NCBI RefSeq assembly: GCF_905171775.1
Contig: NC_053491.1
Coordinates: 306,143,841-306,207,840, forward strand
Length of the DNA stretch: 64,000 nucleotides
Origin: Rana temporaria
Taxonomy: Eukaryota; Chordata; Amphibia; Anura; Ranidae
Reading direction: 5' to 3'
The notes beneath the pieces are model-generated. The model was given only the letters and a program-made list of their open reading frames with translations, ran no database searches and was not told the origin of the DNA. The translations under genes were made by a program, and so were the position numbers. Shown here one piece after another: positions 46,420 through 56,502 of the stretch. Every line of letters begins with the position of its first letter. Within the stretch, counting starts at the first letter, position 1.

Positions 46420-47115
46420 TAGGAGACTCCAAGTGCCCTGTGCCCACTGTCCATCTAGATGGGCTCCCCCATCCTTGGATGCTGGCGTCCGTAGTTAGAT
46501 GGGTTCCATAGACCTTTTTGCAGGTTGTTTTGGTTTCTCCACCACCAGAGGGCCTGTTTTGTTTTCTCTGGCAGGTACACCTTGTCCAAGTCTTTTCCTA
46601 CTAGATTTTGTAGGAGAAACGACTGTAGTGGTCTTTGGTGGAACCTGGCCCATTTGACTGCCGGGATGGAGGCTGTCATGAGTCCCATTACTGACATTAT
46701 TTCCCTTATCGTGATAGGGAGATTTGTCTGTATTTGCACTATCCGCTGACCCAGATGATCGATTTTGTCTTGTGGGAATATGTAGACAAGAACGGGATCT
46801 CCTGTGAGGGAATGAGGTTCGATTTCTCCCTGTTGACGATCCAACCCAACTGGGTTAACCACTGTTGGGCGACCACTAGATTTTCTAGCAGTTTTTGCCT
46901 TGTTGGTGCTATGAACAGCAAGTCGTCCAAGTAGGGAATGACTGTTGGAGTCTTAATGGAGCCAGGGTCTCTGCCAGGATCTTGGTAAAGATCCTCAGAG
47001 ATTGGAGAGGCCGAAGGGGAGGGCTTGGCTCTGAAAGGGATAGACCTTTTCCCCTATTCGTACTGCTATGCGTAGGAATTTTTGGGAGCTTCCCCTGATA
47101 GGGATGTGAAGGTAG
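46420..47115 (-). pseudogene. DIRS C2 reverse transcriptase-RNase H part, resumed
   Basis: The minus strand reads RT sequence: MDDLLFIAPTRQ (about 46896-46930, the second half of a Y-L-D-D box), then ITIREIMSVMGLMTASIPAVKWARFH and ALWWWRNQNNL, as in element E. At 47085-47115 the copy is cut by other repeats. It is the same element as 39141-40610, separated by L1-C. Frameshifts present. Confidence 0.75.
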
Positions 47116-47117
47116 GC

Positions 47118-47683
47118 ATTAGGGGTGTGAAATTTAATCACTGCATCACGATTTGGGTGTCCCCGATGCGGCACCGATGCATGCGACCGTGATAATCAAT
47201 GTTTAGCCCCGTCCCCGCCCCTCCCGGGAGAGTGCTCCGTTCAGATGTTACCTTCTCTCGTCAGCATCAGCAGGGTGTTTGTATATGGTGCGCTCATGTG
47301 ACTGCCCGGCCTGCCTCTCTCCTCTGCTTTTATGTCTCACGTCTCTCCTGGCGTCAGCCCCACCCACTGACTAACTAACAGATCAGTGGGAAGGGCTGAC
47401 GCCAGGAGAGACGCAAAAGCAGAGAGGAGAGAGGCGGGCTGGGCAGTCAGTCAAATGAGCGCGGCATATACAAACACCCTGCTGATGCTGACGAGAGAAT
47501 GGACGAGAGCTGGAATGGAGATCGGGGGATGGTGAGCACTGCAGGCAGATCGCCCATCTCATTACAAGGCTGCAATGACACAAGTAATGTTTACAACCTC
47601 TGATAAGATGACTGTATTCTACAAGCCCTATTTTTTACAACCTCTGAAGTTTACTTCTGTGGTATGGCACCATCTATGTGATA
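47118..47683. repeat. Palindrome-bearing repeat, hAT-like left end
   Basis: Starts 'taggggtgtgaaatttaatc', similar to hAT-type ends. The core 47253-47499 is a palindrome with arms of about 115 bp ('ttctctcgtcagcatcagca' versus 'tgctgatgctgacgagagaa') and center near 47376. The right boundary is unclear; TTAA MITE copy 4 begins at 47684. Non-coding. Confidence 0.6.
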
Positions 47684-48206
47684 TTAAAGCGGGGGTTCAC
47701 CCTAAAAAAAAAAAATAAAAAAATTTCTTCTTCTAGCCTAAAATTCGGCATTGTAGCGCGAGCTACAGTATGCCGGTCTTAATTTTTTTATCGCCGTACT
47801 CACAGTGTAATCGTACATAGTAGATTCCGACTGCCCACGGGAATGGGCGTTCCAATCCAGACGGAAGGTGATTGACGGCCGGCTCTGGCGCGTCACGCTT
47901 CTCCGGAAATAGCCGAAATAGGCTTGGCTCTTCACGGCGCCTGCGCATAGTCTGTGCGCAGGCGCCGTGAAGAGCCGAGACCTACTCCGGCTGTCTTCGG
48001 GGAGCGTGACGTGCCAGAGCCGGCCGTCAATCACCCTCCCTCTTGAAAGGAACGCCCATTCCCCGCGGGCAGTCAGAATCTACTACCATGTACGATTACA
48101 CTGAGTACTGCGATAAAAAAAAATTAAGACCGGCATACTGTAGCTCGCGCTACAATGCCGAATTGTATGCTAAAATGTTGTTCTGCAGGGTGAACCACCG
48201 CTTTAA
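47684..48206. mobile_element. TTAA-flanked foldback MITE, copy 4
   Basis: TTAA at 47684-47687 and 48203-48206 flank inverted termini 'agcgggggttcaccct' and 'agggtgaaccaccgct'. The arms of about 240 bp mirror around about 47945 ('gcgcctgcgcatagtctgtg'). It is highly similar to copy 1 through 'gtagcgcgagctac', 'gattgacggccggctctgg' and 'ggctcttcac'. No gene. Confidence 0.92.
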
Positions 48207-48530
48207 GAAGCAGAGCGGTCACTTATTGTATGAAAAGATCAGATTCTCTAATAAGTGCTAATAATATTGCTTTTACTCGTGTGAGAAAATGTGCCAATTA
48301 TTTATTTTATTACAACAAGGTAGTGTATAAAAGAGCTAGAGCAATAATTCTAGCCCTAGACCTCCTCCAACTCAAAACATGCAACCTGTAGATTTTTTTT
48401 AAACGTCGCGGACGCAATTTTGAAGCGTGACATGTTGGGTATGAATTTACTCGGCGTAACATTATCTTTCATAATATTAAAAAAAATAGAAAAATGGGGA
48501 TAACTTTACCGTTTTATTTTTTAATTAAAA
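48207..48530. repeat. Older AT-rich repeat, left part (split by DIRS D)
   Basis: The repeat resembles the family at 1-2485. It continues across the DIRS D insertion at 53864, so this is its left half. 'gttgggtatgaatttactcg' (about 48434) lies in this half, and 'gcgcttgtaagacc' (53892) lies in the other. Non-coding. Confidence 0.5.
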
Positions 48531-48862
48531 TACCAGTTACTCACCGGTAGCTGTTTTTCTATGAGTCTTACAGGACGGCACCTTGAGAGTAGACTGGCTC
48601 CACCTGACAGGAAACACAATCAAAAAGAGGTTTAAAAACCCCGCCCCTCCCCGTGCACCTCAGTTCGTGATAAAGTAACCACCATAAGAGCACGGGAACC
48701 AGTATATGAAATACAAACCATACGAAGTCATCAGGGTGGGAAATAGGCCTGCCGTCTTGTAAGACTCATAGAAAAACAGCTACCGGTGAGTAACTGGTAT
48801 TTTCTCGAGTCGTCTTCCAGGACGGCACCTTGAGAGATAAGCAAGTAACCCTCAGGCCTACC

Positions 48863-50010
48863 TTAGGGCGGGACCACTGCCTGCAGGACTCTTCTGCCAA
48901 ACGTCAAGTCTTGGGGTGACAGGAGTTCCACTCGGTAGTGTTTTAGAAAGGTGTTCTGGCTTGACCACGTTGCTGATCTACAGATTTGTTCCACTGAAAC
49001 TCCTGCTCTCTCTGCCCAGGAGGTTGCTACAGATCGCGTGGAATGTGCCTTGACTTTAGGTACTGTTTTGCCAGACTTACTGTATGCTACTGAAATTGCC
49101 TGTCTTATCCATCTAGATATAGAGGCTCTAGATGCTTGGCAACCCTTTTTCTTTCCTGAAAAATTGATTAGCAAGTGTGATGAGCGTCTGAACTCGCTCA
49201 CCCTTTCTAAATACATTAACAAACAGCGTCTTACATCCAAACAATGAAAGGTTCGCTCTTTCATTCTGTGGTTTTGCGCAAAAAGAAGGAAGTATAATTA
49301 CTTGTGACCTATGAAACTTCGTTGCCACCTTAGGTAGGTACAGGGGATCCTGACTTAGGACTACCCTGTCCTCGAATAAACGAAAATAAGGCTCTTTGAT
49401 TGAGAGCGCTTGCATGTCTCCTATTCTTTTGGCCGTGGTGATGGCCAAAAGAAAGGAGAATTTAAATACCAACAGCCTAACCGGAATGCTGTCTATCGGT
49501 TCAAACGGAGGTTTGGATAGCTGGTCTAACACCAGGGAGAGGTCCCAAGGGGGAACTCTGGATATCTGTATAGGTGACAACCTATCCCTGGCCGTCAGGA
49601 ACCTCTTAAGAGGATCCAGGGCCAGCCTCTTGTCTAAGAAGTAGGACAAGGCGGCAACCTGTACTCTTAAGGTTCTCGTAGCTAGTCCTAAATTTACCCC
49701 TTCCTGAAGGAACTCCAAGATAACTGATATTTCGGGTAGTGGGGCTTGTCTTGCTGCGCACCAGCGTGAAAACACCCCCCAGGTCTTGGCATAGATCTTC
49801 CTGGTAACTTCCTTACGACTCGCTAAGAGGGTATCCATTACCTTCTCTGAGCAACCCTTCCGCTGCAGGTTCCACCTCTCAAGTACCAGGCCGTCAGACT
49901 GAAAAAGCCTGGCTCTGGGTGAAAGATCGGTCCCTGCCGCAGAAGGTCCACCCGGACCGGAAGAGGGAGGGGAGGAAGGACCGACCACTGTTCTAGTATT
50001 GGGAACCAAG
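48863..50010 (-). pseudogene. DIRS D tyrosine recombinase (one clear frameshift)
   Basis: Read in two minus-strand frames that meet near 49130-49260. The N-terminal part includes EVTRKIYAKTWGVFSRWC and VAALSYFLDKRLAL (core-binding domain). The catalytic Arg is in ITTAKRIGDMQAL (about 49440). After the frameshift come HSTR (H at 49043-49045) and the nucleophile Tyr in FLKHYRV (48935-48937), then FGRRVLQAVVPP at the end. The Arg, HxxR and Tyr are all visible. Its start overlaps the end of the RT-RNase H frame, as in known DIRS elements. One homopolymer-free frameshift makes it presumably inactive. Confidence 0.9.
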
Positions 50011-51671
50011 ATCTTCTGGGCCACCAGGGAGCGATCAGGATCAGCTTCCCTTGTGACCGACTCCGTTTCTGTAATACCCTCTGGATCAGATTCAGGGGAG
50101 GGAAGGCATAGGCTAGGTAAAATGTCCAGGCCTGGGCCAACATGTCCACACCCTCCGATCCCTGATCCCGGGAGAGGGAGAAGAACCTTTCTATCTTCTT
50201 GTTCCTCCTGTGAGCAAAAAGGTCTATTTCTGGGTTGCCGAAATGATGACATACCCAATCGAAGACCTCCTGACTTAGTTCCCACTCTCCCTGGAGAATG
50301 GGTTGGCGGCTTAGAAAGTCCGCTTCTAGGTTTAGGACTCCTCTGATGTGAACTGCTGACAGGGAGCGGACTCTCTGTTCTGCCCAGCCTAGAATTTCTA
50401 GAGACAACCTTAGGAGCGAACGGGACCTGGTGCCTCCCTGATGGTTCAGGAACGCCACCGTGGTCGCGTTGTCGGAGAGAATTTTTATTTCTTGGTCCAG
50501 GATTCTCTCCTCGAACGCTTCCAAGGCTCTTCCGACTGCTGATAATTCTCCGAAGTTGGAAGAGGACTCCCTTTGGTGTCGATCCCAGGAACCCTGGGCC
50601 TGTAGGCCCGCCATCTGGGCTCCCCATGCCCAGGAGCTGGCATCCGTGGTTATCCTGAGGGGGTCTGACTGGTGCCACTGAAGGCCCCTTCCCAGATTTC
50701 GAGGAATGAGCCACCACTCTAGAGTGTTCTTTACCGACTCTGGAATGGAGACCCTGGAGTCTAGGGATGTTTCCTTCCCGTCCCAGGAGGAGAGGAGGAA
50801 GGCCTGTAGTGGAGCTGGGCCCACGGAACTGCTGGGATGCATGAGGTCATAAGTCCCAACAACCTCATGATCTCCCTGAGTGAAATATCTGCTGTTCCCC
50901 TGACAGACCTGACCACTGAGATGAGTTTCTGGACCTTGTCTACTGGTAGAAGCTTTTTCTCTAAGGAATCTATTAAGAATCCCAGATAGATCTTTCTCTG
51001 TTCTGGGAGGAGAGAAGATTTTTCTCTGTTTATAATCCATCCTAAGGATTCCAGTGTAGTCAGGACGGTGGTCAGGTCCGTGAGAAGAAGTGCTCGACTG
51101 GGATTGAACAGCAGCAGATCGTCGAGGTAGGGAACAAGGGAGATGCCCTTCAGATGTAGAAAGGCGACCACCTCTGCTAGCACCTTCGTGAAAACTCTTG
51201 GGCTGGAGGCAAGCCAAAAGGGGAGAGCGGTGAATTGCCAGTGTTGGATCCCCTGAGGGGAAACAATGGCGAATCTCAGGAATCTTTGATGGTCCTGGTA
51301 AATGGGGACATGGAGGTAGGCGTCCTTCAGGTCTATGGTTATCATAATACCCCTTCTAAAAGAAGTCCTTTGAGACTGTAAATGTTCTCCATGCGGAACC
51401 TCTTGTAGAGGAGATAAGTATTCAGGGGTTTTAAGTTGATAATTAGACGGAATTTCCCCGAGGGTTTTGGTACTACGAAGATGTGAGAGTACACCCCTGA
51501 CCCTGTTGGTCTACCGGAACTGGGACTATGACCCCCTGTTGTGCTAGGTCTGACACATTCCCTAGAAGGCTTGCCGCTTTGAGGGGATTTTGGGGGTAAA
51601 TGAGTGAGGAGGAAAATTGGTGGGGGAAGATGGCGGAATTCCAATCTGTAGCCTTCCTTCACTATCTGCAA
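49838..51671 (-). pseudogene. DIRS D reverse transcriptase-RNase H and C-terminal extension
   Basis: Segments in order on the minus strand. 51342-51671 holds SHIFVVPKPSGKFRLIINLKPLN. 50761-51345 holds ITIDLKDAYLHVPI (catalytic Asp), FTALPF and the Y-L-D-D box at 51118-51129. 49838 to about 50830 holds RNase H (ITTDASSWAWGAQ, ILSDNATTVAFLNHQGGTRS, HIRGVLNLEADFLSR). The extension ends LILIAPWWPRRSWFPIL and RVDLLRQGPI; a methyltransferase-like domain is described at this position in some DIRS, but I cannot confirm it here. Frameshifts at about 51343 and 50830. Confidence 0.88.
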
Positions 51672-51699
51672 AATGTGAGGACTCCACGTTATGCTTTCC

Positions 51700-53249
51700 C
51701 AAGCTGGAAAAAAAAAAAATCGGGAGAGCCTTCCCCCGACTCTCGAGTCACTTGGAGTCTTTCCCAGCGGGTTTAGGATCAGGGAAAAGGATTCCCCTTT
51801 TGGTTTATCCTTTCCTGTGATCCACCTCCTATTAAAGGCCGCTCTTCGGTCTGAAGGTCGGTTTTTATTCTGGGGCCTCGAAAAAATCTCCTATTTTGTT
51901 TAGGTTTGGGAGGGGAACAGTTTACCCTTTTCTGAGGCTCTAGTTAGAGCTGGTCTAAACTGTCCCAAAGAGGAGGGATCCCTCAAAGGGCAGGGCACAG
52001 AGACGGGATTTGGAGGCCAAATCTCCTTCCCATGTTTTGAGCCATAGTGCCCTTCTCGATGCGTTAATAAGAGCGCCCGTTTTAGCAGAGGCTCGAGCGG
52101 TCTCAATTGATGCGTCTGCTAGATAGGCGACAGCGCTACCTATGACTAAGGGAATCTCGGATATCCTTAAATTTTGAAGTCTGCGGGATATGTTCCAACA
52201 TCCTGGACAGCCAGGTATCCGTATTCCTGGCAATGCAGGATGAGGCCAGTGCGGGCCCAAGGGCTGCCGCATTAGCCTCCCAGGCCCTGCGAAGGGAGGT
52301 CTCTGCCCGTCTGTCTAGTGAATCTTTTAAATTCCCAGCATCCTCAAAGGAAAGGTCAGACTGTCTAGACAGTTGAGCTAGGGAAGCATCTAGTTTAGGG
52401 ACTTTGAAAAATTTGTTTTCTAGTTCTTCCTTAAAGGGACAGTGCCTTTTCCAGGTTTTGTACCTTAGTAACTTCTTTTTAGGTTCAGCCCACTCTCTTA
52501 GAACTAAATCCTGAAGAGATTGGTGAACTGGGATAACCTTTGGCTGGGGTTTAGCCAAACCCTGGTACATCTTATCCTGTGCTGACACCAGTTCGGCCGG
52601 CTGCTGAATCCCCTCAGAGGTATAGATAGCCGCCAGTAAACCACCCATGTCATCTGCTGAAAAAATAAATTTGCCTGATCTAGCATCTTCATCCTCCTCA
52701 TCTGTCTGGCTATCAATGAGACCTTCTTCCTGAGCCTCTGAATCCTCAGAGTCTGATAGAAGAACGTCCCTAGCCCTCAACAATCTCGGAGCCGAGATTC
52801 CTGTGAGGAGGGTCCAGCTGCTAGGGGATCAGGTTCTTTGGTTTTTAAGACTTCCTTAAACTCCTTTAATGTGGAAAGCATCTCTGACTGAACCGTCAGG
52901 AATTCTTTCATTATTAGCAAAGTTTCCTTCCCTGTGAGTTTTTGAATGCACTTAGCACACAAAAGCTTGGAATAGTCTGTGGCTAGCTTAATGCTACAAT
53001 TCCCACATCTTTTAGCTTTAGATGTATGTTTAGCAGAAACACTAGAAGCCTCCCCCTGGGCAGTAACCTCTTCCCCTGAAAGTAAAAGACAGAGGCTTTA
53101 ATACAAAAAAGGAGTAGGGGAAGGGAAGGGGGGGTGTGTGGGGAATAAGGACCCAGTCCAAGTGCCCCAATGAAGTTTCTGGAGGTAGACTCACCCCTGG
53201 TGGCTTCCTCTGCAGCAGCGGTTAGCGCCGGACGGTCCTCACGCTCCAT
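51700..53249 (-). pseudogene. DIRS D Gag, spliced N terminus predicted
   Basis: Exon 1 is 53195-53249 (18 codons plus one base, starting MEREDRPAL). The intron is 53076-53194, with donor gtgagt and acceptor 'cttttactttcag'. Exon 2 continues in frame to the zinc-ribbon-like CGNC...CAKC (about 52950-53020). Then come the acidic segment SDSEDSEAQEE, the core (52136-52783) and the C-terminal part with RRALWLKTWEGDLASKSRLC (about 52000-52060). At least two frameshifts lie near 52200 and 52780. The Cys4 motif may bind nucleic acid or zinc. Confidence 0.75.
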
Positions 53250-53756
53250 GGCACCGTCGAATCGGGCGCCACTCTCTCCCCTGCTGCGCTCCGTGTGTGT
53301 GTGAGCCAACGCCGATGGCGGCCGCCATTTTGGTGAAGACCGGAACCGGAAGTACGTCATCACCATGCGCCGCCATCGACGCAGCGTCGGAATGCTGGCT
53401 CCACCGAGAAACGAGCCTGGGAGAACAGCAGCCGAGTCCACAGCGCGGAGATGCGTCTTTACCCGGCCCAGCAGGTAGGAAGACGCTCGGGAGAGAGGGA
53501 TTCCAGCCAGCTAGGTGTTCTGAGGTAGCCACTATCCCAGATACACCTAGCAGGGGGGGGGTTTCCAAACATAGTTTTCCTTCAGCTCCCCCCCCCTCAA
53601 TACGGGGAGACCCTCTGGACAGGCAATAGCCTCAGTAAGCTCAAGGCCTCCCAGGACCCATGGCTCACATTCCAGGAGGGGGACCACCAGCCCCAGGCCT
53701 TAGGTCTTTTTAGAAAAACAAAAAAACTTTTCGCTGGGGGAAACACAATCATTAAC
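53250..53756 (-). promoter_or_regulatory. DIRS D 5' leader, CpG-rich
   Basis: Leader between the right terminal repeat and the Gag start. It is CpG-rich near 53220-53420 and contains AAAATGGCGGC on the minus strand at 53321-53331, the same ATGGC core seen three times in the element B leader. It probably contains the promoter, which is inference. An upstream in-frame extension of Gag exon 1 is open to 53441, so the true start codon is not certain. Confidence 0.35.
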
Positions 53757-53863
53757 TGAGGTGCACGGGGAGGGGCGGGGTTTTTAAACCTCTTTTTGAT
53801 TGTGTTTCCTGTCAGGTGGAGCCAGTCTACTCTCAAGGTGCCGTCATGGAAGACTCGAGAAAA

Positions 53864-54530
53864 ATAGTTAAATTTTTTCCCCAAAAAAATGCGCTTGTAA
53901 GACCACTGCGCAAATACGGCGTGACAAAGTATTGCAACGATCACCATTTTATTCTCTAGGGTGTTCGGATTAAAAATATATATATATATAATGTTTGGGG
54001 GTTCTAATTAGAGGGAAGAGATGCAGTGAAAAATGACATTAGAATTGCTGTTTAACTTGTAATGCTTAACTTGTAATACCAACGGCCAACACCAGATGGC
54101 GCCAGCTCACAAGGAAGAGCTGGGGACTTCACAAGGCCGCAAAGCTGCGGCCTCAATTACCAGACATCACGGCCCCCCTGCGATCGAGCGGCGGGGGCTA
54201 GTCCGCCACGATCCTGGGGAAAAGGCGCTCCGGACTATAATTATATATTTTTGGGGGATATTACAGCAAAAGTAAAAAAATATTAATTTCAAAATTGTCG
54301 CTCTATTTTTGTTTATAGCGAAAACTAAAAACCGCAGAAGTGATCAAATACCACCAAAAGAACGCTCTATTTGTGGGGGGGGGGGGGGGGGGGGACGCCA
54401 ATTTTGTTTGGGAGCCACGCCGCACGACCGCGCAATTGTCAGTTAAAGCGACGCAGTGCCGAATCGCAAAAAGTACTCTGGTCTTTGACCAGCAATATGT
54501 TCCGGGGGTTAAGTGGTTAAATACCTTCTT
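53864..54530. repeat. Older AT-rich repeat, right part
   Basis: Continuation of the repeat cut by element D. Contains a TA-run near 53973, a G-run of about 20 (54375-54394), and the end 'gggggttaagtggttaaa' near 54507-54524, which parallels the 'gggaagtggttaa' end at 2478. Open frames here are unsupported. Confidence 0.5.
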
Positions 54531-55122
54531 GCATGCACTGAGGATAACCGCACATGACACCAAGCAGGAACCTGGCCTGCGCTCATGGGTCAACGTGAGT
54601 TCCAGTGTCGTATGGAGATAAAGCGAAAGTTTGGGACCCGAAAGTGACACTTGATGTCCTCAGTACAGATGGCACTAGTTTGGAACTAGCAGGTGGCACT
54701 GATTTTGAAAACTGACAGATGGCACCGTTTTTCACTGGCAGGAGGCACCGACACCGGCAGGTTTCACACTAAGCTGAGTGTAACTAACTGTGTGAAACCA
54801 ACAGAGAGGAGAGAGGAGCTGTCAGCTCGATGTCGGGGGTGGGCGGGACCCAGCAGCTAAATTGCACCAGCCAATGATTGGGCTGCTTTAGAAAGGGGGC
54901 GTCACATACATGTAGCTACCCGCCCAGATACCATCCCATTGGCTGGTGCAATAAAGCTGCTGGGTCCCGCCAACGACCCCCCCCCCCCCCCCCCCCCCCC
55001 CCCGACATCGAGCTGACGGCTCCCCTCTCTCTCACTTGTCAGTTTCACACTCAGCGCGGCGCTTGATGCTGCCAGAGCCGCCGAGTGTGGAAGAGGGAGG
55101 AGGAGCGGCCGTCAGTGTAAAA
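54531..55122. repeat. Palindromic repeat with long C-run
   Basis: Inverted arms: 'ctgtcagctcgatgtcgggg' to 'ttgcaccagccaatg' (about 54819-54878) face 'cattggctggtgcaat' to 'cgacatcgagctgac' (about 54937-55018). A C-run of more than 20 (about 54978-55002) lies in the right arm where the left arm has 'gggggtgg'. Subterminal 'gtttcacac' words lie on both sides. MITE-like and non-coding; I cannot name the class. Confidence 0.6.
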
Positions 55123-55467
55123 GGCCTAGTTAGACTTACCGGTGACGGTATTTCTAAGAGCCTTTCGGGACAACCTTGGAGAGAGCGCAGCTCCGCCCAT
55201 TTTTCAGGAAACACACATGATCCTTTAAGATCCCTCCTCTTCCACCATGGCCTCAGTTATTGTGGTCTCCGACAACTGGAAAACAAAGCACAGAAGAACA
55301 CAACAAACCATGATAGACATTTAAAACATACTCTATTCAAATATCTAGGAGGGAAAATAGCGGTTGTCCTGAAGGCTCTTAGAAATACCGTCACCGGTAA
55401 GTCTAACTAGGCCTTTCTCTTATCGCCTTTCAGGACAACCTTGGAGAGGATAACCGAGTAACTTACC

Positions 55468-56500
55468 CTAGGGTGGGACCACTGCTTGCAGTACCTTCCT
55501 GCCGAAGGCTTGCTCCGCAGCGGACAGCAAGTCTAGCCTGTAGTGCCGCAGAAAGGTCGAATAGCTGGACCATGTAGCTGCCTTGCAGATCTGGTCAGGC
55601 GTAGCACGGCTCTTTCGGCCCAGGAAACTGCCGTAGATCTTGTTGAATGGGCCGTGATTCCTGTAGGAGGCACCTCTCCTTTGGCTTGGTAACTCTCTAC
55701 GACGGCTTGTTTGAGCCATCTACCTAACGTGCTTTTGGAAGCCTTTTCTCCTTTCCTTGTGCCTGAGAATATTATAAAACATGGCGTTTCGACTTCCTGA
55801 ATTCCTTGGTGACCGAGAGGTATTCAAGTACACATCTTCTTACGTCGAGAGTATGAAAGGTTTCTTCCCCTGCATTAGAGGGGGCTGAACAAAAAGTAGG
55901 AAGGATTATTTCCTGAGACCTAGTGAAAGATTGAGGAGACCTTAGGAAGAAAGGCTGGGTCTGTTCGAAGAATTATCCTGTCCGGAAAATTCTTAAATAA
56001 GGCTCTGTAACTGCCAAAGCCTGGATTTCACTGACCCTTCTTGCGGTCGTGATGGCCACCAAAAAAATAGTTTTTAGTACTAAATTTTTCAAAGAAATAT
56101 CCCCTATGGGTTCAAACGGAGCCACTGTGAGACCCTGCAACACAGTTGATAAATCCCAACTGGGAAAGGCTTTAAAGGCTACGGTCTACTTCGACCCAGT
56201 GCCTTAAAAAATCTTGAAATTAAATGTTCCTTAGATAAAGTTTTTTCTAAATAAACTGAAAGAGCTGCCACTTGCGTCCTTCGGGTGCTAATTGCTAACC
56301 CCTTCTCCATTCCTGCATGAAGAAATTCCACAACTGAATGACGCTATTAAACCTGGAAATTCTTGGACGTACACCAGGAATTGAACTTTCTCCAACCTTG
56401 AGGTAAATTGCTCTGGTTACACTTTTCCTACTGTCTAGTAGAGTTTATCACTTTATCAGAGAGTCCCTTGATCTTAAAAGGTCTTCTTCAGAAACCAGGC
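55468..56500 (-). pseudogene. DIRS E tyrosine recombinase (broken)
   Basis: The minus strand near the end reads QICKAATWSSYSTFLRHYRLDLLS (catalytic Tyr near 55553; shown only as its motif class) and FGRKVLQAVVPP. The HSTR box is present in a second frame near 55630-55650, so a frameshift separates HxxR from Tyr. Upstream the Arg region near 56035-56060 ('cttcttgcggtcgtgatggc' complement) is decayed. Not functional. Confidence 0.75.
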
Positions 56501-56502
56501 CG

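Larger units (their letters stand above)
48531..53863 (-). mobile_element. DIRS-type retrotransposon, element D (best preserved)
   Basis: 5.33 kb, minus strand. Inverted terminal repeats lie at about 48574-48667 and 53757-53843. The left outer end (48531-48576) is repeated as its complement at 48754-48799, one mismatch in 46 bp. The right outer end (about 53830-53863) is repeated as its complement at about 48800-48836. These two halves are contiguous, so 48754-48836 is the internal complementary region. Genes in order are Gag, RT, RNase H, extension and tyrosine recombinase, in overlapping frames. It interrupts an older repeat without an obvious duplication, as expected for recombinase-mediated insertion. 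Confidence 0.92.

Noticed and set aside
53297..53629. 110-codon plus-strand open frame in the CpG-rich region near 53400
   Set aside because: It is antisense to the DIRS D leader; openness is explained by high GC content.
48531..53863. Element D as a Gypsy or ERV-type LTR retrotransposon
   Set aside because: It has inverted rather than direct terminal repeats, a tyrosine recombinase instead of integrase, no visible protease, and an internal complementary region.
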